Source: Kineosporiaceae bacterium (lineage in GTDB: Bacteria > Actinomycetota > Actinomycetes > Actinomycetales > Kineosporiaceae). Taken from it: a stretch of DNA of 64,000 bases. The notes below the pieces were generated by a model. It was not told where the DNA came from. It worked only from the letters and a program-made list of their open reading frames with translations, and ran no database searches. This document shows positions 51,985-61,889 of the stretch, one piece after another. The position numbers and the translations under genes are program-made. Numbering within the stretch: position 1 is the stretch's first letter; every line of letters begins with the position of its first letter. The stretch lies in assembly GCA_016713225.1 (NCBI GenBank), contig JADJPO010000005.1, positions 273,064-337,063 of the forward strand. The letters run 5' to 3'.

Positions 51985-53765
51985 CCGCCGCCTGGCTCGC
52001 CGTCCGGTCGAGCGGTCTGCTCGGGGAGTTCAACACGGCCGGCGTGCTCTCGGCGGCCGACGTGCACGTGGCGCGACGACTCGGCGCGCTCACCGGTGAG
52101 GGGGACGAACGGGTGCTGCTCGCCGTCGCCCTGGCCGTGCGCGGAGTGCGGGCAGGATCGGTCTGCCTGTTCCTCGACGATCGCGACGCGATGCTCGTCC
52201 CCGAGGCCGAGGACCGGCTCGCCGGCGGGGTTGACCCGGCCGATGCCTCGCCCCTGTCCCTACCCGACCCCCGGGTCTGGGCGGCGGCGCTGGCGGCCAG
52301 TCCGCTGCTGGCCTCCGGAGCGATCCGTCTGGTCGACGGCCGGCTCTACTTGGAGCGGTACTGGCGCGATGAGTCCCTGGTGCGCGAGCAGGTCGCGGAG
52401 CGGTTGAGGGGGCCGATCGAGCAGATCGACGACCTGCGCCTGGACGCTGCGGTGCGCCGGCTCTTCCCTCATCCGGACGACGCCCGCCAGCGCCAGGCTG
52501 CGGCGACCGCGGCGCGCAGTCGATTGTGCGTGGTGACCGGTGGGCCGGGCACCGGCAAGACGACGACGGTCGCCCGGCTGGTGGCGGTGCTGCAGGCGGT
52601 CGCCGGGCCGGGGCTGCGGGTGGCACTGGCCGCGCCCACCGGCAAGGCGGCTGCCCGGTTGGCCGAGGCGGTGCGAGCCGAGACCGCGCGACTGGATCCA
52701 GCCGACCGCGAGCGGGTGGGTGAGCTGACCGCCGGCACCGTGCACCGACTGCTCGGCTGGCGGGCGGGTTCGCGCACCCGTTTCGTGCACAACCGCCACC
52801 ACCACCTGCCCCACGACCTGGTGGTGGTCGACGAGACCTCGATGGTGTCGCTGCCGCTGATGGCCCGGTTGCTGGAGGCGATCTCACCGCAGGCCCGGCT
52901 GGTCCTGGTCGGTGACCCCGATCAGCTCGCCTCGGTCGAGGCCGGGGCGGTGCTGGGTGACCTGGTCGCTCACCCGGAGGCCCGTCGTACCGGGGTGATC
53001 CGGCTCGAGGTGGTGCACCGCCACGGCTCCGTGATCGGTGAGCTGGCCCGCGCGGTTCGAGCGGGCGAGGCGGACGCCGTGATCGAGTTGCTTCGGGCGG
53101 GCAGCCGGGAGGTCTCGTTCGTCGAGCCGCTGGGGGACTGGGTGGGGGCCGGTGAGATCCAGCCGGTGCGGGTCGATGCCGAGGCCTCCGGACTGCGCCT
53201 GAGGCGTGCGGCCCGAGCCGGGGACATCGCCGGGGCCTTGGCGGCGCTGGAGTCACACCAGGTGTTGCTGGCGCATCGGCGGGGGCCGTTCGGCGTGTCC
53301 ACCTGGGCGGCGCGCGTCGAATCGTGGCTGGTGGCCGCCGAGGGGTCCGGCGCCGGTCGCCGTCACGGTGGCCCGTGGTACCCCGGCCGGCCGTTGCTGG
53401 TGACGGTCAACGACCGTGACAGCGGCCTGTTCAACGGCGACACGGGGGTGGTGGTCGCCGACCAGGGCGAGTCCGGGGTGATCGCAGCCTTCGGCGACCC
53501 GCACCGACCGGTGCTGGTGCGCCCACACCGGCTGCCCTCGGTCGAGACGGTGCACGCCATGACGGTGCACCGGGCACAGGGCAGTCAGTTCGCGAGGGTG
53601 AGCGTGGTGTTGCCACCGGCCACCTCGCCGCTGCTGACCCGCGAGTTGCTCTACACCGCTCTGACCCGGGCGCGCGAACACGTGCGGGTGGTGGGCAGCG
53701 AGGCCGCGGTCCGGGCCGCGGTCACCCGGCCGGTTCGGCGGGCGAGCGGACTGCGATTCGGGTGA
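51981..53765 (+). CDS. recD: Exodeoxyribonuclease V alpha subunit
   Basis: A 594-aa SF1B (5'-to-3') helicase subunit of RecBCD. It has Walker A VVTGGPGTGKTTTVARLVAV at about 184-192, ALAAPTGKAAARLAEAV, motif II VVVDETSMVSLPLMARLL, LVLVGDPDQLASVEAGAVLGDL, and the late MTVHRAQGSQFARVSVVLP with LLYTALTRAREHVRVVG. The ATG overlaps the recB stop (ATGA). With recC and recB it completes the end-processing enzyme for recombination repair. Confidence 0.96.
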   Translation: MTAAWLAVRSSGLLGEFNTAGVLSAADVHVARRLGALTGEGDERVLLAVALAVRGVRAGSVCLFLDDRDAMLVPEAEDRLAGGVDPADASPLSLPDPRVWAAALAASPLLASGAIRLVDGRLYLERYWRDESLVREQVAERLRGPIEQIDDLRLDAAVRRLFPHPDDARQRQAAATAARSRLCVVTGGPGTGKTTTVARLVAVLQAVAGPGLRVALAAPTGKAAARLAEAVRAETARLDPADRERVGELTAGTVHRLLGWRAGSRTRFVHNRHHHLPHDLVVVDETSMVSLPLMARLLEAISPQARLVLVGDPDQLASVEAGAVLGDLVAHPEARRTGVIRLEVVHRHGSVIGELARAVRAGEADAVIELLRAGSREVSFVEPLGDWVGAGEIQPVRVDAEASGLRLRRAARAGDIAGALAALESHQVLLAHRRGPFGVSTWAARVESWLVAAEGSGAGRRHGGPWYPGRPLLVTVNDRDSGLFNGDTGVVVADQGESGVIAAFGDPHRPVLVRPHRLPSVETVHAMTVHRAQGSQFARVSVVLPPATSPLLTRELLYTALTRAREHVRVVGSEAAVRAAVTRPVRRASGLRFG

Positions 53766-53871
53766 CGTGTCAGCGGTCGATCGCCGGGCGACTGGGGGCC
53801 GACCTGCACGGAGTCACTCAGCGTCCACCAATCATCACACTTAAGGATTTTCCGGGCCAAAACCCACCTGG

Positions 53872-53877
53872 TAGCGT
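53872..53877 (+). promoter_or_regulatory. -10 box of the Pro-rich membrane protein gene
   Basis: TAGCGT about 32 nt before the TTG start, giving a short leader that contains the AAGGAGG site. It is preceded by an unusually AT-rich stretch for this genome (53829-53853). Confidence 0.5.
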
Positions 53878-53908
53878 GCCCGGCCGGAGAGCCAGCAAGG
53901 AGGCCGCG

Positions 53909-55171
53909 TTGAGCCAGGACCCCGAGGTGCCGTCGTTCGACGAGACACGGCCGATGCCCGCCGCCCCCACGAACCCGTGGGCGACGCCGGCCCCCAGCCC
54001 GGCACCCGCCCCGGCGTCCCGGCCGAGCCCGCTGGACGACGACTGGCACGGTGGGGACTCCCCACCCGCTTCGATGCCGCCGCCGAGCGGGCCACCGGCG
54101 TTCGGTGCCCCGCCCCCCGGGTATCAGGCCGCTCCGCCGGCGGACACCGTGCTGTGGTCTCGGTACGAGGACACGGGGTCCGACCCCGACAGCCGGGCCA
54201 CGTTCGGCTCGGATGCCGATGAGGCAGCGCGCCAGGACCGTTCCCCGTCGAGAACGGAGAGTTCGACCTCGCTCTTCGAGAGATACGACCCGCCCGCCGC
54301 CCCCGACGCGGCGATCGTCGCCGGGCTCTCGGTGCCCGCGCTACCTCCGCCCAGCGGGACGCCGTCCGTCGGGGCGCCGCCGCCCGGATACGACCCGGCT
54401 CCCTCCACGGCGAGACACAGCGCACCCCCCAGCCCGCCGCCCCAGCAGCCCAGCGTGTCCTCGTACGATGCGCCACCCCCGGGCGGACCCTCCTACAGTG
54501 CGCCGCCGCCGAGTGGACCGTCCTTTGACGCGCCGCCGCCGAGCGGCTCGCTGTACGACGCGCCGCCGCCGAGCCGTTCCTCCTACGCGTCGCCGCCGAG
54601 CAATTCCTCCTACGACGCGCCGCCACCGAGCAGCTCCTCCTATGACGCGCCCTCCTTTCCTCCCCCCTCCCCGCCGGGCGTCGGGGGTGCGCCGCCGCCA
54701 CCGGTCTATGACGCGCCGCCGCCGTCGGGGTTCGACGGCTTCGCTGCAGGGTTCGCGCCGCAGCCTCCCGGACCGGCCGGACCGGGCCAGACCCCGGGGC
54801 AGATCGCCGGCGAGCGGGCCGAATCGGCCAAGAACTGGGCCGAGGGCATGGTGGCCAAGCACGGGTCCCGCAACCTGGCGCACGGTGCGGTGCCGGTCTT
54901 CGCCGTCCTGGGGGTGCTGTGGCCGCCCATGATGATCACGCACAACTTCCTGTGGGCGATCTTCGCGCTGATCGCCGCGGTGGTGACCCTCACCGGGCGC
55001 AAGGCGGGCGCCGGCAGTTGGACCACCGCGGCGGCGGGCACGGGTGCCTACTTCGTGTTCTGGGTGTTGATCGCATTGCCCTCGATCAGCGGGGCCAACG
55101 GGTTCTTCCTCACCGCGGCCCTGGCCGCGGCGGTGACGGGTCTGGCCCTGCACCCGGACAAGCGGTGGTGA
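53909..55171 (+). CDS. Pro-rich repeat membrane protein
   Basis: A 420-aa protein. Residues 1-290 are disordered, Pro/Ser/Ala-rich and contain serial YDAPPPS-type repeats (about residues 185-275). A short helix (AGERAESAKNWAEGMVAKHG) comes next, then four hydrophobic segments to the end. I choose the TTG at 53909 because AAGGAGG lies five bases upstream and the frame before it lacks sense. It may be an envelope or cell-division-associated protein, but no family is recognised. The following small membrane protein starts 4 bp later. Confidence 0.75.
   Translation: MSQDPEVPSFDETRPMPAAPTNPWATPAPSPAPAPASRPSPLDDDWHGGDSPPASMPPPSGPPAFGAPPPGYQAAPPADTVLWSRYEDTGSDPDSRATFGSDADEAARQDRSPSRTESSTSLFERYDPPAAPDAAIVAGLSVPALPPPSGTPSVGAPPPGYDPAPSTARHSAPPSPPPQQPSVSSYDAPPPGGPSYSAPPPSGPSFDAPPPSGSLYDAPPPSRSSYASPPSNSSYDAPPPSSSSYDAPSFPPPSPPGVGGAPPPPVYDAPPPSGFDGFAAGFAPQPPGPAGPGQTPGQIAGERAESAKNWAEGMVAKHGSRNLAHGAVPVFAVLGVLWPPMMITHNFLWAIFALIAAVVTLTGRKAGAGSWTTAAAGTGAYFVFWVLIALPSISGANGFFLTAALAAAVTGLALHPDKRW
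54456..54730 (+). repeat. Coding tandem repeats (YDAPPPS)
   Basis: About ten imperfect repeats of a 21-24 bp unit (core TACGACGCGCCGCCGCCGAG) encode SYDAPPPS-type heptads. They are likely to vary in number by recombination or slippage. Confidence 0.75.
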
Positions 55172-55175
55172 CGGC

Positions 55176-55640
55176 GTGAGCGCGCTGACCACCCTCCCGC
55201 TGCGCACGGTCCGCCTCGCGGCGCTCGGTCTGGTCTTGACGGCGACCTCGCTCGGCTTGCACTGGGCGACCTCCACGACATCCGGCGGCGTCATCCCCGG
55301 CTACTACGTTCCGGACAGCTACGTGATCCAGTGGGACGAGGGCACGGTCGACACCGTGCCCGGTTTCGTCGGTGCCCCGATCTTCACCCAGGGCACCAGT
55401 TACGACCTGTCCGGGGCCGAGACCCCGGCCCGGCTGTGGCTGGTGTGCGCGCTGGTGGTCGCGGCGCTCGCGTTGCGCACCGGCCGGCCGGGGCTGTTGC
55501 GGGTGGCGGCGTTGGGGCCGCTGCTGGCGGTGCCGTTGGCGGGCCTGCACGTCTACCCGGGCAAGGTGGTGGCGCTGGCCGGCGCAGCCATGTTGCTGGT
55601 GGCCGGGTTGAGTGCGCGGCGTCGGGCACCCACCCCCTGA
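55176..55640 (+). CDS. Small membrane protein, unknown
   Basis: A 154-aa protein starting at GTG 4 bp after the previous stop, so probably co-translated. It has an N-terminal TM (LAALGLVLTATSLGLHWA), an extracytoplasmic loop rich in Tyr/Gly (GGVIPGYYVPDSYVIQWDEG), and two or three further hydrophobic segments before a basic tail. No family is recognised. The partner gene upstream is also a membrane protein, so they may act together. Confidence 0.75.
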   Translation: MSALTTLPLRTVRLAALGLVLTATSLGLHWATSTTSGGVIPGYYVPDSYVIQWDEGTVDTVPGFVGAPIFTQGTSYDLSGAETPARLWLVCALVVAALALRTGRPGLLRVAALGPLLAVPLAGLHVYPGKVVALAGAAMLLVAGLSARRRAPTP

Positions 55641-55649
55641 CCCGCCCGG

Positions 55650-55655
55650 TAGCGT
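55650..55655 (+). promoter_or_regulatory. Leaderless -10 box of a broken small ORF
   Basis: TAGCGT, seven bases before the GTG at 55663. Confidence 0.5.
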
Positions 55656-55662
55656 TGCCGGC

Positions 55663-55815
55663 GTGCCCGCGCCGCTGACCCTGCAGCAACGGGAGTACTC
55701 CGTCGCCACCGTCGAGGAGCGCTAACCGGCGGTGCGGGTGAGGGCGGTGGGGCGCAACTCGGCCGAGGTGTCGGGCGAGACCGCTGTGATCAGTGGCGGA
55801 TTGGTGATGCGCTGA
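55663..55815 (+). pseudogene. Small ORF interrupted by an in-frame stop
   Basis: Read from the GTG at 55663, the frame gives MPAPLTLQQREYSVATVEER, then TAA, then continues in the same frame (PAVRVRAVGRNSAEVSGETA...) to a TGA at 55815, 51 codons in total. The second half alone could start at a GTG at 55732. A well-placed leaderless promoter precedes it. This looks like a small gene with a nonsense mutation, or a short peptide ORF. No homology is recognised. The rest of 55641-55985 shows nothing else. Confidence 0.35.
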
Positions 55816-55985
55816 GGGTGGTGCCGCCCATAAAAGTGCACGGATTACATGATCACCGAGGGGTTGGGGGTCAGCGGGCCAGGTACCCGCCGCCGTCCCA
55901 ACGGACTCGGTCATGGTGAGTGGGCGGCCTTGCTGGCGCAGTCCTGGCCGGTCAGAACCAGGACGGCGGCCACACCTCGAGCCCC

Positions 55986-57750
55986 TCAGCTGCTCGGCAC
56001 CTCGAACTCGGTCCCTTTCAGGTCCTCCAGCGCTTCGGCGGTCTCCTCGGCCTCATCCTCTGCCGATTCCTCGGCCTCCAGGGCGGCCTCGGCGTCCCCG
56101 ACGATGCTGTCGTTCCACGGCATCGGTTCCGGCAACGCCGCGGTGGCGGGACCGGCAAGGCTCGCGGGTGGCGAGGAGGGGCTCACCGCGCGCAGGTTCT
56201 CTGCCGGTACTCCCTGCTGGAAGACCGAGAGGATGTTCCGCGTGATGACTGCAACCTGGCCACGTGTGACCGAATCACCCTTGTGCGTCAGGCACGAGCG
56301 GTTCAGATTGCAGATCCAGCCCATCGTGCCCACGTTGACGACGCCGGCACCGGAGATCGGGCTGTTGTAGTAGGTCATGGCCCATGTCGCCGGCACATTC
56401 TTTCGGCCAGCGCACTTGAAGGATGCCCCGGCGAGGACGCTGACGTGAGCGTTCGGTGGCCCGGCTTGTGGAAAGTACGCGTCGTTCTCGAGGTCCACGA
56501 TGCGGTTCAGTGTCCGCCCGCCACTCTTGGCGAAGACCCAGCTCGACATCTTCTTGACACCGGTTGCCGTCGTCCGCAGGCAGGCATACATGCTCCCCAT
56601 CAGGCGCGACTCGTACTGATGGGACTGCCGGAACGTGGTCGTCGCCCGGGTCGGGTCCTTCACAGGGTCCTTGGCGATGCTCCGGTACACGAACAGTCGA
56701 ATGTCGCCCTTGTAGGTGACGCGAGCCCGGGTGTACCCCTCGTTGGCCCCCAGGTTCACCAGGTTCACGCCGGCGTTCACCGCGGACTGCAAGCCGTCAC
56801 GCATCACGTTCGTCCAGTATTCGTCGTGTGTGAGCAAGACATTGACCTTGGAACGCAGCAGCAGTTTCGGGGCCCTGTCGATGTCGATGTCCGTGACATA
56901 GGTCAGGTCCAGCCCGATGCCTTCCGCCCAAATTCACGAACGGGAACTCCTGCTCGATGAACACGCCGTCTCCGAACCGTCGCTTGCCGTCGCCGAGATA
57001 CGGACGGGCAAACGTGACGGCATATCCGGGGTCCGAACGGGAGCGCTGGTTCGTGGCGTAGAGCGAGGCGCCACCCCAGAGGTTGTAGGCCTGCCAGGTC
57101 ATCACCGCGTTCACCACCTGAATCGGGGCGACCGAGGACCTGTCCACGATGGTGAAGGGAACGAAGCTGAATGACTTGTCCGACGCCAGGACACGCACCA
57201 GATAGTCGCCTGGTGTCCAGTGCCGATCGATCTTGATGGCCATGTCGCGAGACCATCCGGCCAGGGCCGTGTACGTAGTCCTGTTGACGATCTTCCCGCC
57301 GCCTCGGTAAACGCCTCGGTGCTTCCCGGACGTGTACACGATGCGCGCGCCCTTGCCCCCGTAGTAGCCGGTGCGCACGATTTGCACCGTGTACGACGGT
57401 GCCTTTGTGGACACATAGAGGCTCAGGGTGTCGGAGCAGGTGGCGCTCGGCGAGGACAGGTAGGCCGCCGTCGACGTCGCGTACCGATACCCCACAGGCA
57501 AGACCGCCACCCTGCCGGACTTCTTGGCGTTCTCGCGGGCGATCCAGCCCGGCTTGTGGTCATACCCACAGACATTCGGGACCGGTGCCGCTGCTGCCGA
57601 CACCGGTGAGGCGGCTGCGGACGGCGGTGATGCTGCGCCGCAGACTCCGATGCTCACCGCGACCGCGGCAGCTGCTGCAGTGACGAGATGGCCGCCCCGG
57701 CGACGAAGCGGATGCGCATCGGTGTGTCCCGGCATGGTCATAGCAGTCAT
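55986..57750 (-). pseudogene. Secreted N,N-dimethylformamidase beta-subunit-like protein, frameshifted
   Basis: About 587 residues over two frames. The first has a signal peptide (VTAAAAAVAVSIGVCGAAS), then PGWIARENAKKSGRVAVLPVGYRY, YTVQIVRTGYYGGKGARIVY and FVPFTIVDRS, up to EQEFPFVN near 56933. There AATTTGGGC reads out of frame, and one T fewer (AATTGGGC) restores WAEGIGLDLTYVTDIDIDR... HDEYWTNVMRDGLQSAVNAG to the stop. These motifs are typical of the DMF-amidohydrolase-like large domain. It is probably an exported hydrolase of unknown substrate. The homopolymer context suggests either a sequencing indel or true loss. Confidence 0.75.
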
Positions 57751-57926
57751 CCCCCGGCATCGCGGTGAGGTATCGCCTCACGCGCCCTGTCGGCAGCTCG
57801 CGCCGGAGCATGATCGAAAAGCAGGTGATCGCTGGATCTGTCGGGGGTGAGTGGATGGCCGTAGGCACCGTCGTGAGCGCCTCGAACAACGTCAGGTGTG
57901 ACGCCCGATGAGGTCCACCCGGGCGG

Positions 57927-58601
57927 TCAGAGCCGAGTCAGGCGGGCCAGCCGGGAGGCGACCAGGTCCGTCACCCGCGGGTCGTCGCGGCTCGCCCCCT
58001 CGTCCAGCGCTGCGGTCAGGCGAGTCAGGACATCGACGATGCGGCGCCGGGCGGTCTCTGCGCCGAGTCCCCAGGAGCGAGCCTCGCGGACGACGTCCTC
58101 GATCGTGATCGTCCGCAGGTCGTCGCGTTCGGCGATCGACATGGCGGCCTCGGTGCGCAGGCTCGGCCAGAGCGCCGTGGGAACCGTGTCGTACAACGGG
58201 GCCAGACGCACCCGCCCAGGCTGGACGTGGAGCAGGGCGAGGTTCTTGCCGTGGGCGTCCGCGTCGCCGATCACCAGGGTGAACAGCACTCGGTCGAGCA
58301 GGTCCAGCAGGCCCTGGCCGGAGGCCGGACCCCAGGCGGTGAGCACGTCGGCGACCGCCCGCAGGGACGGTCCGCCGTATCGCTGGTACTTGGCACGGCC
58401 CTGGTTCTGCTCCGGGTTCACCCCGGTCGCCTGGCAGACATCCTCCTGGTGCACCCGGGTCACCTGTGCGCCGGTTCGCTCACGGTCGAAACGCTCGACG
58501 ACCAGGCATTCGGTGTCGCCGACGGTGACCATCCGCGGGCTGCGCACCCAGGCGACGTGTCGTCCGTGCAACCAGACGGCGAGCTCGGTGATCCTGGCCA
58601 T
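57927..58601 (-). pseudogene. HipA-like kinase with internal deletion
   Basis: A 224-aa remnant of HipA, normally ~400-440 aa. Residues 1-20 (MARITELAVWLHGRHVAWV) match the HipA start. They jump directly to RMVTVGDTECLVVERFDRE, which lies near residue 225 in full HipA proteins, so about 190 residues are missing, including the nucleotide-binding loop. The C-terminal half keeps VHQEDVCQATGV, the catalytic GDADAHGKN and the metal-binding LAPLYDTV. The frame is unbroken, but kinase activity is very unlikely. The ATG overlaps the hipB stop (TGATG). Confidence 0.8.
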
Positions 58602-58839
58602 CAGTTCGGATCACCGGCGGTGTCGGGGATCTGCACGATGATCTCGGCCCCCAGGCGACGCAGCAGGCGCAGCGAACGCTCGAGCAGCACCGTGGACAGC
58701 CCGCTCTCCAGCCGAGCCAGGTAGGTCCGGTCGATGGAGAGGGAATCGGCGAGCTCCTGCTGGGTCAGTCCACGAGCTGCTCGAGCCGTGGCGACCGCCA
58801 AGCCAGATCCTGGGGACGACGCACGATCACGCGCGGCAT
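58601..58839 (-). pseudogene. HipB-like antitoxin, frameshifted
   Basis: The ATG at 58839 has a strong AGGAGG four bases upstream and starts MPRVIVRRPQDL. The HTH follows in another frame (LAVATARAARGLTQQELADSLSIDRTYLARLE... ETIIVQIPDT-like end) up to the stop that overlaps hipA. Adding one G at CTGGCTTGG (GG to GGG) gives the usual DLGLAVATARAARGLTQQEL of HipB. As written, the ATG frame ends after about 24 codons. Two direct repeats in front of the gene are probable HipB operators. Confidence 0.72.
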
Positions 58840-58852
58840 GACGCCTCCTCTG

Positions 58853-58904
58853 TGTCAATATCAGCACATTGGCACTCAGGAATCCGTTGTGTTGATATCG
58901 GCAC
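58853..58904 (-). promoter_or_regulatory. Paired operator-like repeats of hipBA
   Basis: TGTCAATATCAGCAC (58853-58867) and TGTTGATATCGGCAC (58890-58904) are direct repeats with three mismatches, 37 bp apart, just upstream of hipB. HipB proteins bind paired sites in their own promoter. Confidence 0.6.
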
Positions 58905-58974
58905 AGTCGCCCGCGCTCTGGAGCCGTGCCGAAAACAGCACACGACGACGTCCGGGTCCGGGCACGCCAAAGTG

Positions 58975-59018
58975 CCGAGATGGCTGCCATTCCCCCGTGG
59001 GAACGACAGCCATCTCGG
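58975..59018 (-). terminator. glnA terminator hairpin
   Basis: A perfect 12-bp stem (CCGAGATGGCTG with CAGCCATCTCGG) and a 20-nt loop, 22 bp past the glnA stop codon. It has no U tract. Confidence 0.75.
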
Positions 59019-59039
59019 GTCTGTGGTGAGCTGACCGAC

Positions 59040-60464
<1,425 letters not shown>

Positions 60465-60537
60465 TCCAACCTCCAGTTGGCGGGGTGGTACTGGTAGGTG
60501 GCGCGGGCGCCGTCGACCCGCTCCGGAACTGCCCGGA

Positions 60538-60543
60538 ACGCTA
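60538..60543 (-). promoter_or_regulatory. glnA -10 box
   Basis: TAGCGT on the minus strand, giving a leader of about 65-70 nt before the TTG start. Confidence 0.55.
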
Positions 60544-60553
60544 GGCAGTGGCG

Positions 60554-60591
60554 ATTTCCCGTCGGTGTCCCGTTTGTTTCCGCGGTGTTAC
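60554..60591 (-). promoter_or_regulatory. GlnR binding site upstream of glnA
   Basis: On the minus strand, four half sites read GTAAC-n6-GAAAC-n6-GACAC-n6-GAAAT, with every spacer exactly six bases. This matches the a/b-site layout known for actinobacterial GlnR (gTnAc-n6-GaAAc repeated). It overlaps the -35 region 10-48 bp upstream of the glnA -10 box, a position for nitrogen-limited activation. Confidence 0.85.
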
Positions 60592-60672
60592 GAACCCCGG
60601 ACGCAGGTGTCGTCCATGTCACGGCGGAGTTCGTCTGGAACACCCAGGTCATGCGCTGCCTGCCGACGATCC

Positions 60673-60678
60673 TAGGCT
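60673..60678 (+). promoter_or_regulatory. Leaderless -10 box of the RDD gene
   Basis: TAGGCT, six bases before the GTG at 60685. This favours that start over the GTG at 60682. Confidence 0.6.
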
Positions 60679-60684
60679 GGGGTG

Positions 60685-61152
60685 GTGGAGCGCAGAGAAC
60701 TGGGTGGCTGGTTGCAGGGGCCGGGCGGGTCGTCGTCCGGCGAGGGTGGGTCGGGATCGTCATCCGCCTTCCCGGGGGAGCGGTTGGGCCGGCCGGCCCA
60801 GGGCAGCGGATCGATCGGCCGACCCGGACGGCGCCTGGCCGCGCTCGCGATCGACTGGGCGCTGGCGCTGGTGATCGGCAGCGGTCTGATGCGACCGCTG
60901 GACTGGGGTTCCTTCGCTCCCTTGGCCGCACTGCTGGTCATGAACACGGTGCTGGTCGGCACCGCCGGCTTCACCTTCGGCCACCGTCTGCTGGGCCTGC
61001 GGGTCGAACGGCGCGAGGGCGGACAGCCCGGGCTCACCCGGGCGTTCGCCCGCGCCGTCCTGCTCTGCCTGGTGGTACCCGCCGTGGTGTGGGACAGCGA
61101 TCAGCGTGGCCTGCACGACAAGGCCGTCGACACGGTCTTGGTGCGCCTCTGA
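60685..61152 (+). CDS. RDD family membrane protein
   Basis: A 155-aa protein with a Gly/Ser-rich N-terminus and then an RDD-type domain: GRRLAALAIDWALALVIG (Arg/Asp pair in the first membrane helix), VLVGTAGFTFGHRLLGLRV, and AVLLCLVVPAVVWDSDQRGLHDKAVDTVLV, with the Asp-containing C-terminal motif of the family. About three membrane segments. RDD proteins are small membrane proteins, some linked to ion transport; the function here is unknown. The gene sits next to glnA, as in other actinobacteria. Confidence 0.93.
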   Translation: MERRELGGWLQGPGGSSSGEGGSGSSSAFPGERLGRPAQGSGSIGRPGRRLAALAIDWALALVIGSGLMRPLDWGSFAPLAALLVMNTVLVGTAGFTFGHRLLGLRVERREGGQPGLTRAFARAVLLCLVVPAVVWDSDQRGLHDKAVDTVLVRL

Positions 61153-61161
61153 CCGGCAGGG

Positions 61162-61884
61162 TCAGCGGCCCCGCATGGCGCGACGGTCGGGGCGCATCCG
61201 GGTCGGGTCGATGCCCTTGGGCATCGGCATCTTGACCCCACCCAGCGCCCGCAGCCGCTTCGAGATCTCGCTGACCTGGGTCTTGGTGAGCTCGGGACGC
61301 TTACGGGTGAGCACCCGGCTGATCTTGATCAGCGGGGTCTGGCCCTCGCCGTCCCCGGCATGGATCACGATCACCGGGACGGCGTCGCCCAACACTCGCT
61401 TGATGTGCTTGGTCTGCTGGTCGGACAGCTTGTTCACACGCGGCAACGGCCCCTCGGTGACCAGCACCACGCCGGGGCGACCCACCGCACGGAACACCAT
61501 GTCCTGGGTCCGCGGGTCGACCGCGACCGGCTTCTCCTCCACGCTCCAGCCGCGCCGCAGGTTCTGCAGGGCTGCCGCGGTGGCACCGGGCTGATCGGCG
61601 ATCTGCGTGAAGGCGGCGCGCTCGGCACGGCGGGCCATCACGATCAGCGCGAGCATGAACCCGAGCGCGCTGAACAGGAGTCCCATGTACAGCGGCGAGG
61701 CGATCCAGAGCCCGAGCAGGGCGCCGAGCGCGATGGTGCCGACGAAGGCCAGCAGCATCCACCAGATGACGGCGGGGTCGGCCTTGCGGGTCATCGTGAA
61801 GATCGCCCACAACTGGGAGATCCGGCCCTGCTTCTTGGGCTTCGGGCTCGGCTTCGGGCCCGACCTGCCGGGGAATCGCACCAT
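61162..61884 (-). CDS. DUF4191 membrane protein
   Basis: A 240-aa protein with a basic N-terminus (SGPKPSPKPKKQGRISQLW), two hydrophobic segments (IWWMLLAFVGTIALGALLG and LYMGLLFSALGFMLALIVM) and a soluble C-terminal domain starting RRAERAAFTQIADQPGA, with GVVLVTEGPLPRVNKL. This matches the actinobacterial DUF4191 family, which is conserved next to lipA and has no proven role. The ATG is placed by a -10 box seven bases upstream. Complete. Confidence 0.92.
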   Translation of the reverse strand: MVRFPGRSGPKPSPKPKKQGRISQLWAIFTMTRKADPAVIWWMLLAFVGTIALGALLGLWIASPLYMGLLFSALGFMLALIVMARRAERAAFTQIADQPGATAAALQNLRRGWSVEEKPVAVDPRTQDMVFRAVGRPGVVLVTEGPLPRVNKLSDQQTKHIKRVLGDAVPVIVIHAGDGEGQTPLIKISRVLTRKRPELTKTQVSEISKRLRALGGVKMPMPKGIDPTRMRPDRRAMRGR

Positions 61885-61889
61885 GGGGT

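Noticed and set aside
54456..54730. CRISPR-like array
   Set aside because: The repeats are short, contiguous and in frame inside a Pro-rich protein. There are no spacers and no cas genes.
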